This document shows, in pieces, positions 52,017 to 61,983 of a stretch of 64,000 nt of DNA. Position 1 is the stretch's first letter. Every line of letters starts with the position of its first letter. The stretch comes from Saprospiraceae bacterium (GTDB lineage Bacteria > Bacteroidota > Bacteroidia > Chitinophagales > Saprospiraceae). The stretch covers positions 124,001 through 188,000 of the forward strand of contig JANQSS010000258.1 in NCBI GenBank assembly GCA_028279185.1. Direction: 5' to 3'. The notes beneath the pieces are model-generated. The model saw nothing but the letters and a program-made list of their open reading frames with translations, had not been told where the DNA came from and did not search any database. The position numbers and the translations under genes are program-made.

Positions 52017-52748
52017 ATGCCGCGATTTATTGCACATATAGCTTATAACGGAAGTCGGTACGCCGGTTGGCAGCGACAGCCGAATGCCATGACGGTGCAG
52101 GAAGCCATTGAAAATGCACTGTCCACCGTGCTGCAATCGACTACTACCATCATTGGATGTGGCAGAACGGATACTGGCGTACATGCCTCGCACTACGTCT
52201 TTCATTTTGATACGGAAGCTCCCATCAATTTTGATCTGGCCCATCGCCTCAATCGCATGCTCGGTATGGATATTTACATTAAAAAAATAGTGCCGGCGGC
52301 GGATACATTTCATGCCCGTTTCGATGCCCGACGTCGCACGTACCAGTATTATTTAATTAAAAATAAGTCGCCGTTTTATTCCGAAATAAAAACACAGTAT
52401 CCACAATTCCATAAAATAGATGTCACGTTGCTAAAAAAATGTGCCGAACTAATTAAATCACACACTGAGTTTTATCCGTTTTGCAAGTCCCGAACCGATG
52501 CGGAAAGTATGACGTGCCAAGTATTCGAAAGCGCATGGGATATTTCAACCGATGAATATATATATACAATTACCGCCAATCGATTTTTACGCGGCATGGT
52601 CCGTCTCATCGTGGGCATGTCACTGCGCGTATCGATAGGAGAAATTCCCTTTGAAGATGTCGTCGAAGCACTCGAAAACCAAACAAGATTGGAAAAAAGC
52701 TACAGCGCACCGGCTAATGGCCTCTTTCTATGTGCGATTGAATATTGA
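52017..52748 (+). CDS. truA: tRNA pseudouridine synthase A
   Basis: 243 residues with the TruA signature: AYNGSRYAGWQRQPNAMTVQEAIE and the catalytic aspartate in GCGRTDTGVHA. It isomerises uridines 38-40 in the anticodon stem of tRNAs. GNRFLRGMVRLIVGM-like (ITANRFLRGMVRLIVG) and SAPANGLFLCAIEY close the C-terminal domain. First backbone gene after the array, transcribed in the opposite direction to the cargo. Start at ATG 52017. Confidence 0.97.
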   Translation: MPRFIAHIAYNGSRYAGWQRQPNAMTVQEAIENALSTVLQSTTTIIGCGRTDTGVHASHYVFHFDTEAPINFDLAHRLNRMLGMDIYIKKIVPAADTFHARFDARRRTYQYYLIKNKSPFYSEIKTQYPQFHKIDVTLLKKCAELIKSHTEFYPFCKSRTDAESMTCQVFESAWDISTDEYIYTITANRFLRGMVRLIVGMSLRVSIGEIPFEDVVEALENQTRLEKSYSAPANGLFLCAIEY

Positions 52749-52929
52749 GAATCGCTTTTCATGGGACGGTGTGCGTTTTACGCTTTGCGTATTGCGCTAT
52801 ACGTTTTATGTACGCCCCTGATATAAGAAGCTACTGCCAGTTGCATCCTGCCCCCGGCAACAATCGGCTCGGCTCAGCCCACAGTTCTCCGTTTACAGTC
52901 AACTGCCCACTGTCCACTGCCGCAGTAAA

Positions 52930-55677
52930 TCACCGCATCAATACCAATTCTGACACGCCAGTAACTTCCGCCCCTGTCGGATCAGTTATACGATACTGGA
53001 CGAGAAAGATCCCGGGTTGCACCGCTTTTCCATTGACCTTTCCATCCCATGTAAAGGGTCCTGCCGATCTTGCATAAATGCGACTACCCCATCGATCGAA
53101 TATTGACAACTCTATGACTTCAAGTCCTGCAGATGTATAAATAGTAAATTCATCATTTATGCCGTCATTATTTGGCGAAAATGCCGTTGGAATGTAATAG
53201 GCATTTCGCACAATGTATGTGGAATATACTTGCTCGCAATTTCCATAATTAAATGACAATGTAATGGGACCGGAAACAGGTTGCACCAGCAATAAGTCAT
53301 CTTCAAATTCAGTAATTGCGCCTGGAGGTTGAACGCGAATGGTATTGGCCAGGTCACCTGCCTCAGCAACAGCATTGGGCAATGTAATGGCATCGTCAAT
53401 AGCAAAAACAGTGTCTGGCCAAGTTGTCGAAAGCATCAATCGATCTACGGTAAATTCTATTTCTTCTTCGCACAGACCCGAAGCACTTGCCAAGGTTAGT
53501 ACAAAATTATATTCTTGCACTTCGGCCGGTAGTGTCATCTGAATTTCAGATTGATTAATCCAGGACGTACCACCAATTAATTGAAGCGTGTACTGGACAG
53601 CGTCCGTTTCAAAAGACAACGTGTACGATGTCTCAGCAGCGCATATAAAATCTGATTTATCAATCCAGGAAAAAGAGGGATTAAACAATGGTTCACCCGT
53701 CATTTCAATCGACAATGTATCTTGACAAATGTGTAATATCGAATTTAAATAGTCCACAACAACATAATACGTGCCCGCCTCTCCGACTGCGAGTGTAGGT
53801 GCCGTTCCAAGGGTCACATAATTTTCATCGAGCCACAAATATTGCTGAATAGAATATTCGACATCAATAACCTGCTCGACATGCAATTCGACTTCTCCAC
53901 CCGAACACGTTAGCGGGCCGCTTGCAACAATACTTGCATGGTCCATCGTTGCATATTCAATTATAAAAGTATCCAGGCACGAACAACCATTCCCCAAATC
54001 ACGCGGTAATACATACGTACCATTTTCATCGATGAGGCTATCTCCAACTTGTAAAAATTCATCCGGACAATAAAATAAGTATCGCGTCGAACAGGGTTCT
54101 ACCAAATTTAATATGACGACAGAATCGCAACCCGGACTTCGTGAATAGGCGCAAATATATTCTCCCGGCGTATCAATCGTCTCGCCACAGAACGTATAAT
54201 CCATATTAGCGCATAATGTATCTGTACTATAGAATGTATCCGATTCCAACAATACTAAATGAAGAATATAGACATCACGACAATCGGTGTTATGTGTGCT
54301 GGTAATGACGTGCACACCCGATGTGTAAAACGTATCCTGGAGCAATACATAATACGGTTCATCACAGACAAAGGCATCAGCGATCAGTGTATCCCAGGGT
54401 GTCACAGTAAGTACGAGTTCGGTAATCGAATCGCATCCAGCTACTGAAGTTGCTGGACAAGTATACGTATCGGTTTGATGGATATAGGTTCCACAGAACA
54501 GTAAGGAATCTCCCTGGCATATCGTATCCAATTGCGTAATAAAATAGGTAGGCGTCCAGGAAATAGAATAATTTATGGTTTTACACGTATCGTTTTCTAC
54601 TATCGTACAGGAAGCAGAAGTTGTAGGGTATATAATTTCATTTTGTTGGCAGTCAAAAAAACGTTCATCGTCACAACCGATTAGATTTACTTCTTCTATT
54701 TGTTCTGCATAATTTTCTACAATTATTTCATATACAGCATCTCCCTCATCTACAATGTACGATCCCGGGTCCATAAAATTTTGACCGTGTGCTGTTATTA
54801 TTTCATCAGGACATTTAATAAAAAATTCGGGAGGAATTACTTCTATAAAGATGCAGGCAGAAAGATTTATACAATCGTCTTGAATAGTAGCACAGACTTG
54901 TCCCGACGTATTACCCATAGTTATATCTGCCACCAGCGAACCAGGTGACGCCGAAATAATAGCTCCCGGTGGCGCAGTCCACTCGACCACAAAAGTGTCC
55001 AGTGTACACATACCACAATGACAGCCATAGCTTTCATAACACTCAAACTTCAACTGCGCAGCCGTATAGGTGGCCGTATAAAATTCCGGAACGGTCGTCG
55101 GGCCGCTTATCGTAAGCGAGTCTAATGGTCGACCGCGGAGTGCCCCTTGAGCTAAATTAATCGTGTAATCACACTCATCACTATTAAAACCGTCAATTAA
55201 TACATAATAAATATGATTGCGTGCATTCGTTAAAAATACGGACCCACTAAAAAAACCTTGCGTTTCTAAATCACCACAATCAGTAGATACCAATTGTAAA
55301 TCCGTCAAAGCTAAATCGGCACAGTCATTGAATTTTACAGAAGGGTCGAGGCGATAGGCCGCCACCTGAATGCCTTGCCCCGTAATGTCACAATTTGTCG
55401 CCGTCCAATCCAGTTGCACAACATCAGTCGAAGGAAAAAATATATACCAATGCGGATTATCTAATGATGCGTCGGTGCATACTGGAAATTGATCGTGATC
55501 CACCGATGGTCGCATTCTAAAACATTCCTCGTTACTTTCAATGTAACATAAACTCAACGCCTGTAAAAAATCGATACCCGGCTCGATACGGTTAGGCTCA
55601 TTGCAACAATCAGATTGAGCCGGTACGCTAATTGGAGTCAATGTTAGGAGAAAAAAAAGTACGGCCAGTTTTTGCAT
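52930..55677 (-). CDS. Large secreted protein with T9SS type B C-terminal domain
   Basis: About 915 residues from Met at 55677 (MQKLAVLFFLLTLTPISVPAQ). Cys-rich Ig-like and PKD-like domains follow, with repeated CQGDSLLFCG- and CANMDYTFCGE-type segments. The C-terminal ~90 residues are the gliding-motility-associated CHU_C domain (YYIPTAFSPNNDGINDEFTI, FDRWGSRIYARS, GIFLVQYRITDPTG). Exported by type IX, probably an adhesin-like surface protein. It runs convergent to truA, 180 bp apart. Confidence 0.88.
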   Translation of the reverse strand: MQKLAVLFFLLTLTPISVPAQSDCCNEPNRIEPGIDFLQALSLCYIESNEECFRMRPSVDHDQFPVCTDASLDNPHWYIFFPSTDVVQLDWTATNCDITGQGIQVAAYRLDPSVKFNDCADLALTDLQLVSTDCGDLETQGFFSGSVFLTNARNHIYYVLIDGFNSDECDYTINLAQGALRGRPLDSLTISGPTTVPEFYTATYTAAQLKFECYESYGCHCGMCTLDTFVVEWTAPPGAIISASPGSLVADITMGNTSGQVCATIQDDCINLSACIFIEVIPPEFFIKCPDEIITAHGQNFMDPGSYIVDEGDAVYEIIVENYAEQIEEVNLIGCDDERFFDCQQNEIIYPTTSASCTIVENDTCKTINYSISWTPTYFITQLDTICQGDSLLFCGTYIHQTDTYTCPATSVAGCDSITELVLTVTPWDTLIADAFVCDEPYYVLLQDTFYTSGVHVITSTHNTDCRDVYILHLVLLESDTFYSTDTLCANMDYTFCGETIDTPGEYICAYSRSPGCDSVVILNLVEPCSTRYLFYCPDEFLQVGDSLIDENGTYVLPRDLGNGCSCLDTFIIEYATMDHASIVASGPLTCSGGEVELHVEQVIDVEYSIQQYLWLDENYVTLGTAPTLAVGEAGTYYVVVDYLNSILHICQDTLSIEMTGEPLFNPSFSWIDKSDFICAAETSYTLSFETDAVQYTLQLIGGTSWINQSEIQMTLPAEVQEYNFVLTLASASGLCEEEIEFTVDRLMLSTTWPDTVFAIDDAITLPNAVAEAGDLANTIRVQPPGAITEFEDDLLLVQPVSGPITLSFNYGNCEQVYSTYIVRNAYYIPTAFSPNNDGINDEFTIYTSAGLEVIELSIFDRWGSRIYARSAGPFTWDGKVNGKAVQPGIFLVQYRITDPTGAEVTGVSELVLMR

Positions 55678-55686
55678 GATGGGCAA

Positions 55687-56005
55687 TTACGTAATTGATT
55701 GCTTTGGTAAGATAGGGAATGCATCAAAACCGCTGCCCTTGCCGAAAATATACATGTACTTACCTTACCAAAATTTAAATTATTACAATACCAATTATTC
55801 CATTGCAATGCCGTTACAGCCTGCAGTTCTCCGTTCGCAGCCTGCAGTTCGCAGTCTACAGTCTACAGTTTGCAGTCTTCAATTGACTTGACTCAAACTC
55901 ACACTCAAACTGACTGCCTACTGACACACTCGGTCACCAAAACTCTGCAACACTGACGACTAAATCCAAATTCCCCATATTTGCCTCCCAACAGCCATTA
56001 CTCCA
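55687..56005. other. Gap with GCAGT/ACAGT-type microrepeats
   Basis: Between the divergent surface-protein and acyltransferase genes. Positions about 55816-55882 carry a run of degenerate 7-9-mers (GCAGTTC, GCAGCCT, GCAGTCT, ACAGTCT, GCAGTCTT). A related stretch of ACAGTTC, ACAGTCA, ACTGTCC occurs near 52880-52920 at the other end of the surface gene. Not CRISPR: no fixed repeat or spacer length. Confidence 0.5.
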
Positions 56006-56740
56006 TTGTACAAAGCATTCAACTATGTCATAGCCTTCATCCGCCTCTTATTCGTCATTGGCTTCATGGCCTTGTATTTTATTTACTTTTTAATTACGAG
56101 GCCTTTTAAAAAAGACAAGCTGGCGTACGGACTTCAAATTCAAAAAGCCTATACTTCGGTTTGCCTTTTTCTATTCGGTACAAAACACAGTATGGAGGGG
56201 AAAATATACGATGGAACAGCCTTGTACGTTTCCAATCACCGATCATTACTCGATCCGGTTATCGTTCGGCACTATATTACTGCACTCGGTGTTGCAAAAG
56301 CAGAAATCGCAAATTATCCCGTACTCGGAAAAGCGGTTGCGCAAACGGGTATAGTTTTTGTGGATCGTGAAGATCGAGATTCTCGTGCAAAAGCCAAAGA
56401 TGCCATTGTCGATAGTTTAAAGGCAGGAAATTCGATTTTATTATTTCCTGAAGGAACGGTATCGGGTGAGAGAACAACGCTACCTTTTAAAAGAGGTAGT
56501 TTTCAAAAAGCTGTTGAAGCCAATGTGCCGGTCGTACCCATCACACTCCTATACAACGATAAAAAATATCATTGGTTTAAAATTCGTACGATGCCATATT
56601 ATTTTAATTCATTTGGATGGCATACGCCCAATGTGCACATGATCGTTTCCGACCCTATTTTTGACAAGGACCCGGAGCGGTTAATGGAAAAAACACGGCA
56701 TACTATCAATGAAAATTTATTGTCCGAGGCCTATAATTAA
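56006..56740 (+). CDS. 1-acyl-glycerol-3-phosphate acyltransferase-like
   Basis: 244 residues from a TTG, since no ATG is in place upstream. One N-terminal transmembrane helix (FIRLLFVIGFMALYFIYFLI), then SNHRSLLDP (the H-x4-D motif), FVDREDR and LLFPEGTVSGE. PlsC-type enzymes transfer acyl groups to lysophosphatidate in membrane lipid synthesis. The substrate could also be another lysolipid. Confidence 0.9.
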   Translation: MYKAFNYVIAFIRLLFVIGFMALYFIYFLITRPFKKDKLAYGLQIQKAYTSVCLFLFGTKHSMEGKIYDGTALYVSNHRSLLDPVIVRHYITALGVAKAEIANYPVLGKAVAQTGIVFVDREDRDSRAKAKDAIVDSLKAGNSILLFPEGTVSGERTTLPFKRGSFQKAVEANVPVVPITLLYNDKKYHWFKIRTMPYYFNSFGWHTPNVHMIVSDPIFDKDPERLMEKTRHTINENLLSEAYN

Positions 56741-57346
56741 AACGTTGAGTGCAGTGTTTGACCTTATTGAGTTTCCACCTGAATAGTTGTCCTGCTTTCG
56801 TTAGCGTTGTAATATTCCTGTCATACCTGCCGGTAACCTTTACAAATAAAATGAGTTAATTATCCTGTAAATGACTGAAGCACATAGTTTGTGGTTATTC
56901 TTGAATATTTCCATTGATAGCTTTTCAATTTTGAATGCAAATTAAATGTAATTGTTATTACTGTTGTTTAGGAGGCTTGTTTGTTGAAGTCGAACAACTT
57001 AATATGCAAGACACCTGAATTACAAACCCTTGAATTTCATCCAGGACAGTCTGGATCTATTAATGATGCCTATATTTGTTTGTTTTCTTTGTTCGGCTAA
57101 GCAAAATAAATAAAAAACTAACTTTATCAACGCCGAGTGATAGACATCATAGGGGTTCAAGCACTGCCAGGCGGATAGATCAATTTTTTTATTCTTATAG
57201 CAACTCAAGACATTAATTAGTCAAATTTCCTTAGCACATTCGCTCGGCGAATAATCCTGTTGCACGCTCGATTATCCATGCCTGACGGACAGCCTACAAC
57301 CAAAAATCACTGGTTATCTTTGCCCCTCACAAATGACCTGGGTTAC
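56741..57346. other. Gap without a convincing gene
   Basis: About 600 bp. A minus-strand frame at 57020-57208 has no recognisable features, and composition suggests non-coding sequence. The leader of the isomerase gene occupies its end. Confidence 0.5.
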
Positions 57347-58333
57347 ATGGATCAAATGATTACTCGCTTTCCGGCACAATTGCTGGAAGCCTTAGAAATA
57401 GGCGAACGCGCCGACATTATTGGACACGATCATGCCATTCACCATGTATTTGTGGCTGGAATGGGCGGCTCTGGCATAGGTGCAAATTTTGTCCAATCCA
57501 TCGTTAGTCAAGAATGCACCGTGCCTATCACTGTGGGCAAGGATTATACGGTGCCGACATTTGTCAATGAACATACATTAGTAATTCTATCATCCTACAG
57601 CGGCAATACGGAAGAAGTATTATTTGTATTTGATCACGTAATTAAAACAAACTGTAAAATAGTTTGCGTTGCATCTGGAGGAAAATTACATCAGCTAGCG
57701 CTTGAACACAATTTGGACTTTATAAAACTACCAACCGGCTGGTCATCACCGCGTGCATGCCTCGGATATAGTTTCGTACAACAACTTTTTATTCTAAACA
57801 AGTTAAATTTAATTCAGGAGACATTTTCGGATAAAATAAAAAAAGCCGTAGATTCTTTAACTGCGAATAGAAACGAAATTCAATCCAACGCGCAAGACAT
57901 TGCCAATCGAATTCACAATAAGATACCTATAATTTATTCGTCCACCCAATTTGAACCAGCAGCGATCCGCTTGCGGCAACAATTAAATGAAAATTCAAAA
58001 ATGCTATGCTGGCATCATGCCATTCCTGAGATGAATCACAATGAATTAGTCGGATGGAAATTTAACGAAGAAGATATGTCGGTGATACTATTCAGAAGTG
58101 CGCTTGATTCAAAACGAAACGATCTGCGTCTTGATATATCTACTGAAATTATTCGTCCGCTCTGCCACGATTTGCTCGTAATCCAAGGTGTAGGCGGTTC
58201 GAAAGTCGAACAATTACTATACTTTGTTCACCTGGGTGATTGGATATCCTGGTATACGGCGCAGCTTCGAAGAGTTGATGCCATTGAGATTGATGCCATC
58301 ATCAAATTAAAAACAGCACTAGCAAAAAATTAA
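57347..58333 (+). CDS. Bifunctional phosphoglucose/phosphomannose isomerase
   Basis: About 328 residues from ATG 57347 (MDQMITRFPAQLLEALEIG); a longer TTG frame from 57260 adds a doubtful leader. SIS folds are visible: VFVAGMGGSGIGANF, LSSYSGNTEEVLF, CVASGGKLHQLA and a late IPEMNHNELVGW. The enzyme interconverts glucose-6-P or mannose-6-P with fructose-6-P. It leads into fabG with a 25-bp gap. Confidence 0.9.
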   Translation: MDQMITRFPAQLLEALEIGERADIIGHDHAIHHVFVAGMGGSGIGANFVQSIVSQECTVPITVGKDYTVPTFVNEHTLVILSSYSGNTEEVLFVFDHVIKTNCKIVCVASGGKLHQLALEHNLDFIKLPTGWSSPRACLGYSFVQQLFILNKLNLIQETFSDKIKKAVDSLTANRNEIQSNAQDIANRIHNKIPIIYSSTQFEPAAIRLRQQLNENSKMLCWHHAIPEMNHNELVGWKFNEEDMSVILFRSALDSKRNDLRLDISTEIIRPLCHDLLVIQGVGGSKVEQLLYFVHLGDWISWYTAQLRRVDAIEIDAIIKLKTALAKN

Positions 58334-58357
58334 CTTCACTATATTAAAAACCAAAAC

Positions 58358-59098
58358 ATGACGTTACAGGGAAAAACAGCATTGGTCACTGGTGGATCAC
58401 GTGGCATAGGCGAAGGAATCGTTCGAAAATTAATTGCACAGGGAGCAAATGTTGTCTTCACCTATAGAAGCTCTGCTGATCGCGCAAATGCAATTATCGA
58501 TGATTTAAATGTTGGCGAACGTATTTTGGCCTTACAATCGGACGCAGCCGATTATCAGCAAGCCGAGACATTAATAAAGCAAGCATTGGAGGCTTTTGGA
58601 TCAATCGATATTCTTGTAAATAATGCCGGCATAACGAAAGACGGCCTTATGCTGCGCATGTCCGAAGAGCAATGGGATTCTGTCATTGAAATAAATTTGA
58701 AATCTGTATTTAATTTAACGAAGCATGTCATGCGTCCAATGATGAAAAATCGAGGTGGATCGATTATAAACCTTACTTCCGTTGTTGGTGTATTTGGAAA
58801 TGCCGGTCAGGCAAATTACGCGGCGAGTAAAGCAGGTATTATAGGATTCACGAAATCAATTGCCAAAGAAGTAGGCTCCCGAAATATACGCTGCAATGCC
58901 ATCGCGCCTGGTTTTATCGATACTGAAATGACAGGCTCACTCGATGACAAAACCCGTGACGCTTACCTGACCAATGTACCCTTAAAGCGCTTTGGGCAGG
59001 TGGAAGAAGTAGCGGACTTAGTTGCATTCCTGGGCTCCGATGCATCGTCATATATGACCGGACAAGTGCTAAGCGTATGCGGTGGCCTGAACATTTGA
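58358..59098 (+). CDS. fabG: 3-oxoacyl-ACP reductase
   Basis: 246 residues. TGGSRGIG binds NADPH, NNAG and the SVVGVFGNAGQANYAASKAG motif give the catalytic S-Y-K, and the ending YMTGQVLSVCGGLNI is typical of FabG. It reduces beta-ketoacyl-ACP in fatty acid synthesis. The last gene pair overlaps no other; a membrane protein gene starts 35 bp downstream. Confidence 0.95.
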   Translation: MTLQGKTALVTGGSRGIGEGIVRKLIAQGANVVFTYRSSADRANAIIDDLNVGERILALQSDAADYQQAETLIKQALEAFGSIDILVNNAGITKDGLMLRMSEEQWDSVIEINLKSVFNLTKHVMRPMMKNRGGSIINLTSVVGVFGNAGQANYAASKAGIIGFTKSIAKEVGSRNIRCNAIAPGFIDTEMTGSLDDKTRDAYLTNVPLKRFGQVEEVADLVAFLGSDASSYMTGQVLSVCGGLNI

Positions 59099-59133
59099 TT
59101 CGTTTAAATCGTAAAGCCCTATAGAAATCGGAG

Positions 59134-60750
59134 TTGACAGCACGAATTAAATATATTGAGCCATATCTGGTCATCCTCTTTCCCCTACTGGCTTTACTCC
59201 TGTACTCACCTACCTACCAGGCCGGATTTACACACGACTTTACCGGGTGGTTTGAACGCTATCAGGAATACGGGCCTTCCGGAATCGCGCACTGTTTTGG
59301 CTACCATCGCCTGCAGCATGTTATGCACGCCATTCACTTTTCGATTTTTAGTCTGTTTGGCACGTCACCATTTCCCTGGTATTTTATTTATTCCGTTTTA
59401 TTTGGATTTAACGCCTATCTCGTTTACAAACTTGTTGGAAAATTGACGCACTTTGTCGGTATGAAACAGAATGCGCTACCTATTATAACGGCATTTTTGT
59501 TTTTGATTCACCCGTATCAAAGTGCGGCCGTCGTATGGAAGGTTTGTTTTCATTATCTACTTGCTACGGCGTTGATTTTATCCACATTACTCTTTACATT
59601 AAATTACATAAAACATAAGCGAAAGGTCGATTCATGCAAGCTGGGCATATCTTTTATTCTCGGAATGTTCACGCATGAATTGATGATTTCAATTCCGCTC
59701 ATGACCATTGTATTAGCGGCCGTTTTATTTGTCGAAAAAAATCCGTTTTACAAGCGTCTGCTGCTCATTGTTGTCATTCCGCAGCTTCTCTTTCTACTCC
59801 TGTATTTTAATTTGCGCCCGCTGTTACTCTTAAATACAGGCAAGGCTTCTGTGCTTTCCGAGCATCCCATTCAACCGATGAAACAGTTGTCAGCGGTCTA
59901 TCAATATGGAACAAAGCATGCCCTATTCACACGCTATTGGAGTCATGCAGCCAAGCAGAATTGGCAGTTAACTTTACAAAAACCTGCCGTGCTTGTCACA
60001 TTGGGTATCATTACCCTGTTTCTTATCGGTCTATTTTTTTATAACTACAGAAGGTGCTCACCCACCATTAAACTTCTTGGCATAAGTCTTTTCCTATTCG
60101 CAACTGCCATAGCACCGTTTTCAAGTGCTCATATTTCATACATTTTATTCGTCACAAATGATATGTATGGACTTAGTGGATCGGCATTCATTATTTGCGC
60201 TACTGTTGCCCTCTTGTATCTTTTTCCAAAAAGGATGCGTGACGTGCTCGTATTGCTCTATGCAACACTTTCGATAATACTTTTGGCCAAGACGATTTAT
60301 TACTGGCATGAATCCGGTGCCGTGATGAAGAGTTTACAATCGGACTTTCGATGGTATGACGCCAAAAATGTTTATGTCCTGGCGTCTCCGGATAATTTTC
60401 GCGGAATCAACATGATGAAATCACATGAAGCGTCCATGCTCGACGATCATCTTTTAGTGGAAAACGGAACGCGTCCCACCTGTGAAATCACAGATATTAT
60501 TCAATTTAATATGACGAAACGCTCAGACGGTGTCAGCGTCCAGGTACACAGTCCGGACTCCCTTTCAGTCAAATTTAATCAGTGGGGGACCTGGCATTGG
60601 CGAAATGGTATAGGAGCCTCTTCCTACGAAAATGAACATTTTAAAGTCGATCTCGCCATTCCTTATTATCATTTAAAAATTAAAAGTAGAAAGGCTGGCG
60701 ATGTTTTTATTTATCAGGATGGTATGAAGTGGAAGGAAGTGGAATTTTAA
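59134..60750 (+). CDS. Polytopic membrane protein of unknown function
   Basis: 538 residues from a TTG start. About nine to eleven transmembrane helices (VILFPLLALLLYSP, ITAFLFLIHPYQSAAVVWKVCF, LLLIVVIPQLLFLLLYF, IITLFLIGLFFYNY, LLGISLFLFATAIAPF and others) precede a soluble C-terminal ~130 residues. The size and layout resemble glycosyltransferase-C-type or YfhO-like proteins, but no DxD or catalytic loop is obvious. Role unknown. Confidence 0.78.
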   Translation: MTARIKYIEPYLVILFPLLALLLYSPTYQAGFTHDFTGWFERYQEYGPSGIAHCFGYHRLQHVMHAIHFSIFSLFGTSPFPWYFIYSVLFGFNAYLVYKLVGKLTHFVGMKQNALPIITAFLFLIHPYQSAAVVWKVCFHYLLATALILSTLLFTLNYIKHKRKVDSCKLGISFILGMFTHELMISIPLMTIVLAAVLFVEKNPFYKRLLLIVVIPQLLFLLLYFNLRPLLLLNTGKASVLSEHPIQPMKQLSAVYQYGTKHALFTRYWSHAAKQNWQLTLQKPAVLVTLGIITLFLIGLFFYNYRRCSPTIKLLGISLFLFATAIAPFSSAHISYILFVTNDMYGLSGSAFIICATVALLYLFPKRMRDVLVLLYATLSIILLAKTIYYWHESGAVMKSLQSDFRWYDAKNVYVLASPDNFRGINMMKSHEASMLDDHLLVENGTRPTCEITDIIQFNMTKRSDGVSVQVHSPDSLSVKFNQWGTWHWRNGIGASSYENEHFKVDLAIPYYHLKIKSRKAGDVFIYQDGMKWKEVEF

Positions 60751-61137
60751 TAAAATGCATAACCTATTTTACCAACTGCGAATAGAATGTTTTACAAAAC
60801 TCTCGTAAACAGCTTGCCGAATTTGATCTTTAATTTATTCAACTAGTTGATCGTTCGACTTGGCAGTTATGTTGTAAAACCGAACATGTTCAATTTTGCT
60901 TCCGTTAAAGGTTAGTAATGATCGTATTGGAATTTACAGTAAAATTTCTTATATTTGGTCAGCCCAAAAACCATAGCATAACGTCAAGCGAATTAAATGC
61001 CTAATATGGTATTGATAATTCGAAGGTTGAATGCTCAAATTCCTCTTTTTCAACCTCGATTGCTTTATTCAATATTATTACTGACACGATAGTTGCGGGT
61101 AATTTATATTGTCATTAACCATCTTAATATATCAATT
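60751..61137. other. Gap with possible -7 promoter element
   Basis: About 390 bp between genes. TATATTTG at 60950-60957 fits TAnnTTTG, but it lies 180 bp before the next start, so its use is uncertain. Otherwise A/T-rich with no frame of note. Confidence 0.35.
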
Positions 61138-61890
61138 ATGAAACAAGCAGTAACAATCGTACTCAGCATGATAATTATACTGAGTGCCGTGGCACAAGAA
61201 GCAGACACCTATCGACAATACATGAGTGTATATATAAAACCGAATTTAAAATCGGTCGCCACGTTGCAGGCCAATATGCAAGCGCATAACAAAACGTACC
61301 ATACCGATGGACCTTTTGCCGCACGCGTATTTGCCATTCAAACTGGCCCCTACGCGGGTTGGTGGCTTTGGCAAATGGGGCCCTGCACCTTTGCAGAAAT
61401 GGACGAACGAAAAGAAGACAAGGCTCATGATGACCGTTGGACGAATGAAATACTGCCGTATTGCGACGAGGTCAAGAATTTCGAATTTTGGCGGCGAGAT
61501 GACGGCCTCTCAAATCTTGACAATTTCGAGCCTCCTTATGCCACAGTACGACTCAGATTTGTAAATGTGACGAAGGGGCAAGATCATCGCGTAAAACCCA
61601 TTTTAGAAAAAATAAAGAGTACACTGGCTACCATGCCGGGTGAAAACTACTGGGGTGTATATGACAATATGTTTTTACAAGGTTATGAACTCGGCCGACA
61701 TATGGCGCTCATTACACCTTTTAAAACTATGGCAGATATCGATAAAGGTGATGAATTTGTCAAGTATTTCGAAGAATTATACGGTCCGAATTCATTCCAA
61801 TCATTAATTAAAGATTGGGGTGATACCTTCAGTGATACATACGACGAATACTTGAGATACATTCCCGATTTGGATGGCGCCGCGGAATGA
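61138..61890 (+). CDS. Secreted protein of unknown function, possibly ferredoxin-like barrel
   Basis: About 250 residues from ATG 61138 (MKQAVTIVLSMIIILSAVAQE, a signal peptide). The mature part has two alpha+beta units of NIPSNAP/antibiotic-monooxygenase look (YMSVYIKPNLKSVATLQANM and TVRLRFVNVTKGQDHRVKP), with conserved W in GGWWLWQMGPC-like (AGWWLWQMGPC). Domain idea is inference; function unknown. A hairpin terminator follows the stop. Confidence 0.72.
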   Translation: MKQAVTIVLSMIIILSAVAQEADTYRQYMSVYIKPNLKSVATLQANMQAHNKTYHTDGPFAARVFAIQTGPYAGWWLWQMGPCTFAEMDERKEDKAHDDRWTNEILPYCDEVKNFEFWRRDDGLSNLDNFEPPYATVRLRFVNVTKGQDHRVKPILEKIKSTLATMPGENYWGVYDNMFLQGYELGRHMALITPFKTMADIDKGDEFVKYFEELYGPNSFQSLIKDWGDTFSDTYDEYLRYIPDLDGAAE

Positions 61891-61898
61891 TTCAATAA

Positions 61899-61930
61899 AA
61901 AAGTCCTTCGATGATTCGAAGGACTTTTTT
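61899..61930. terminator. Bidirectional rho-independent terminator
   Basis: AAGTCCTTCGA / TCGAAGGACTT stem with a TGAT loop, flanked by A-run and T-run, between the convergent secreted-protein and cyclophilin genes. It can serve both strands. Confidence 0.88.
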
Positions 61931-61983
61931 AATTCTTTAATTTCTTTTGTCCGTCTGCAGAGGAAGTGAAATGAGTCGTCTAT

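Noticed and set aside
55816-55882. CRISPR array
   Set aside because: The repeat units are 7-9 bp, variable and contiguous, with no spacers and no cas genes in the window.
57020-57208. 62-codon minus-strand frame in the gap before the isomerase gene
   Set aside because: No family features and no supporting context; likely chance.
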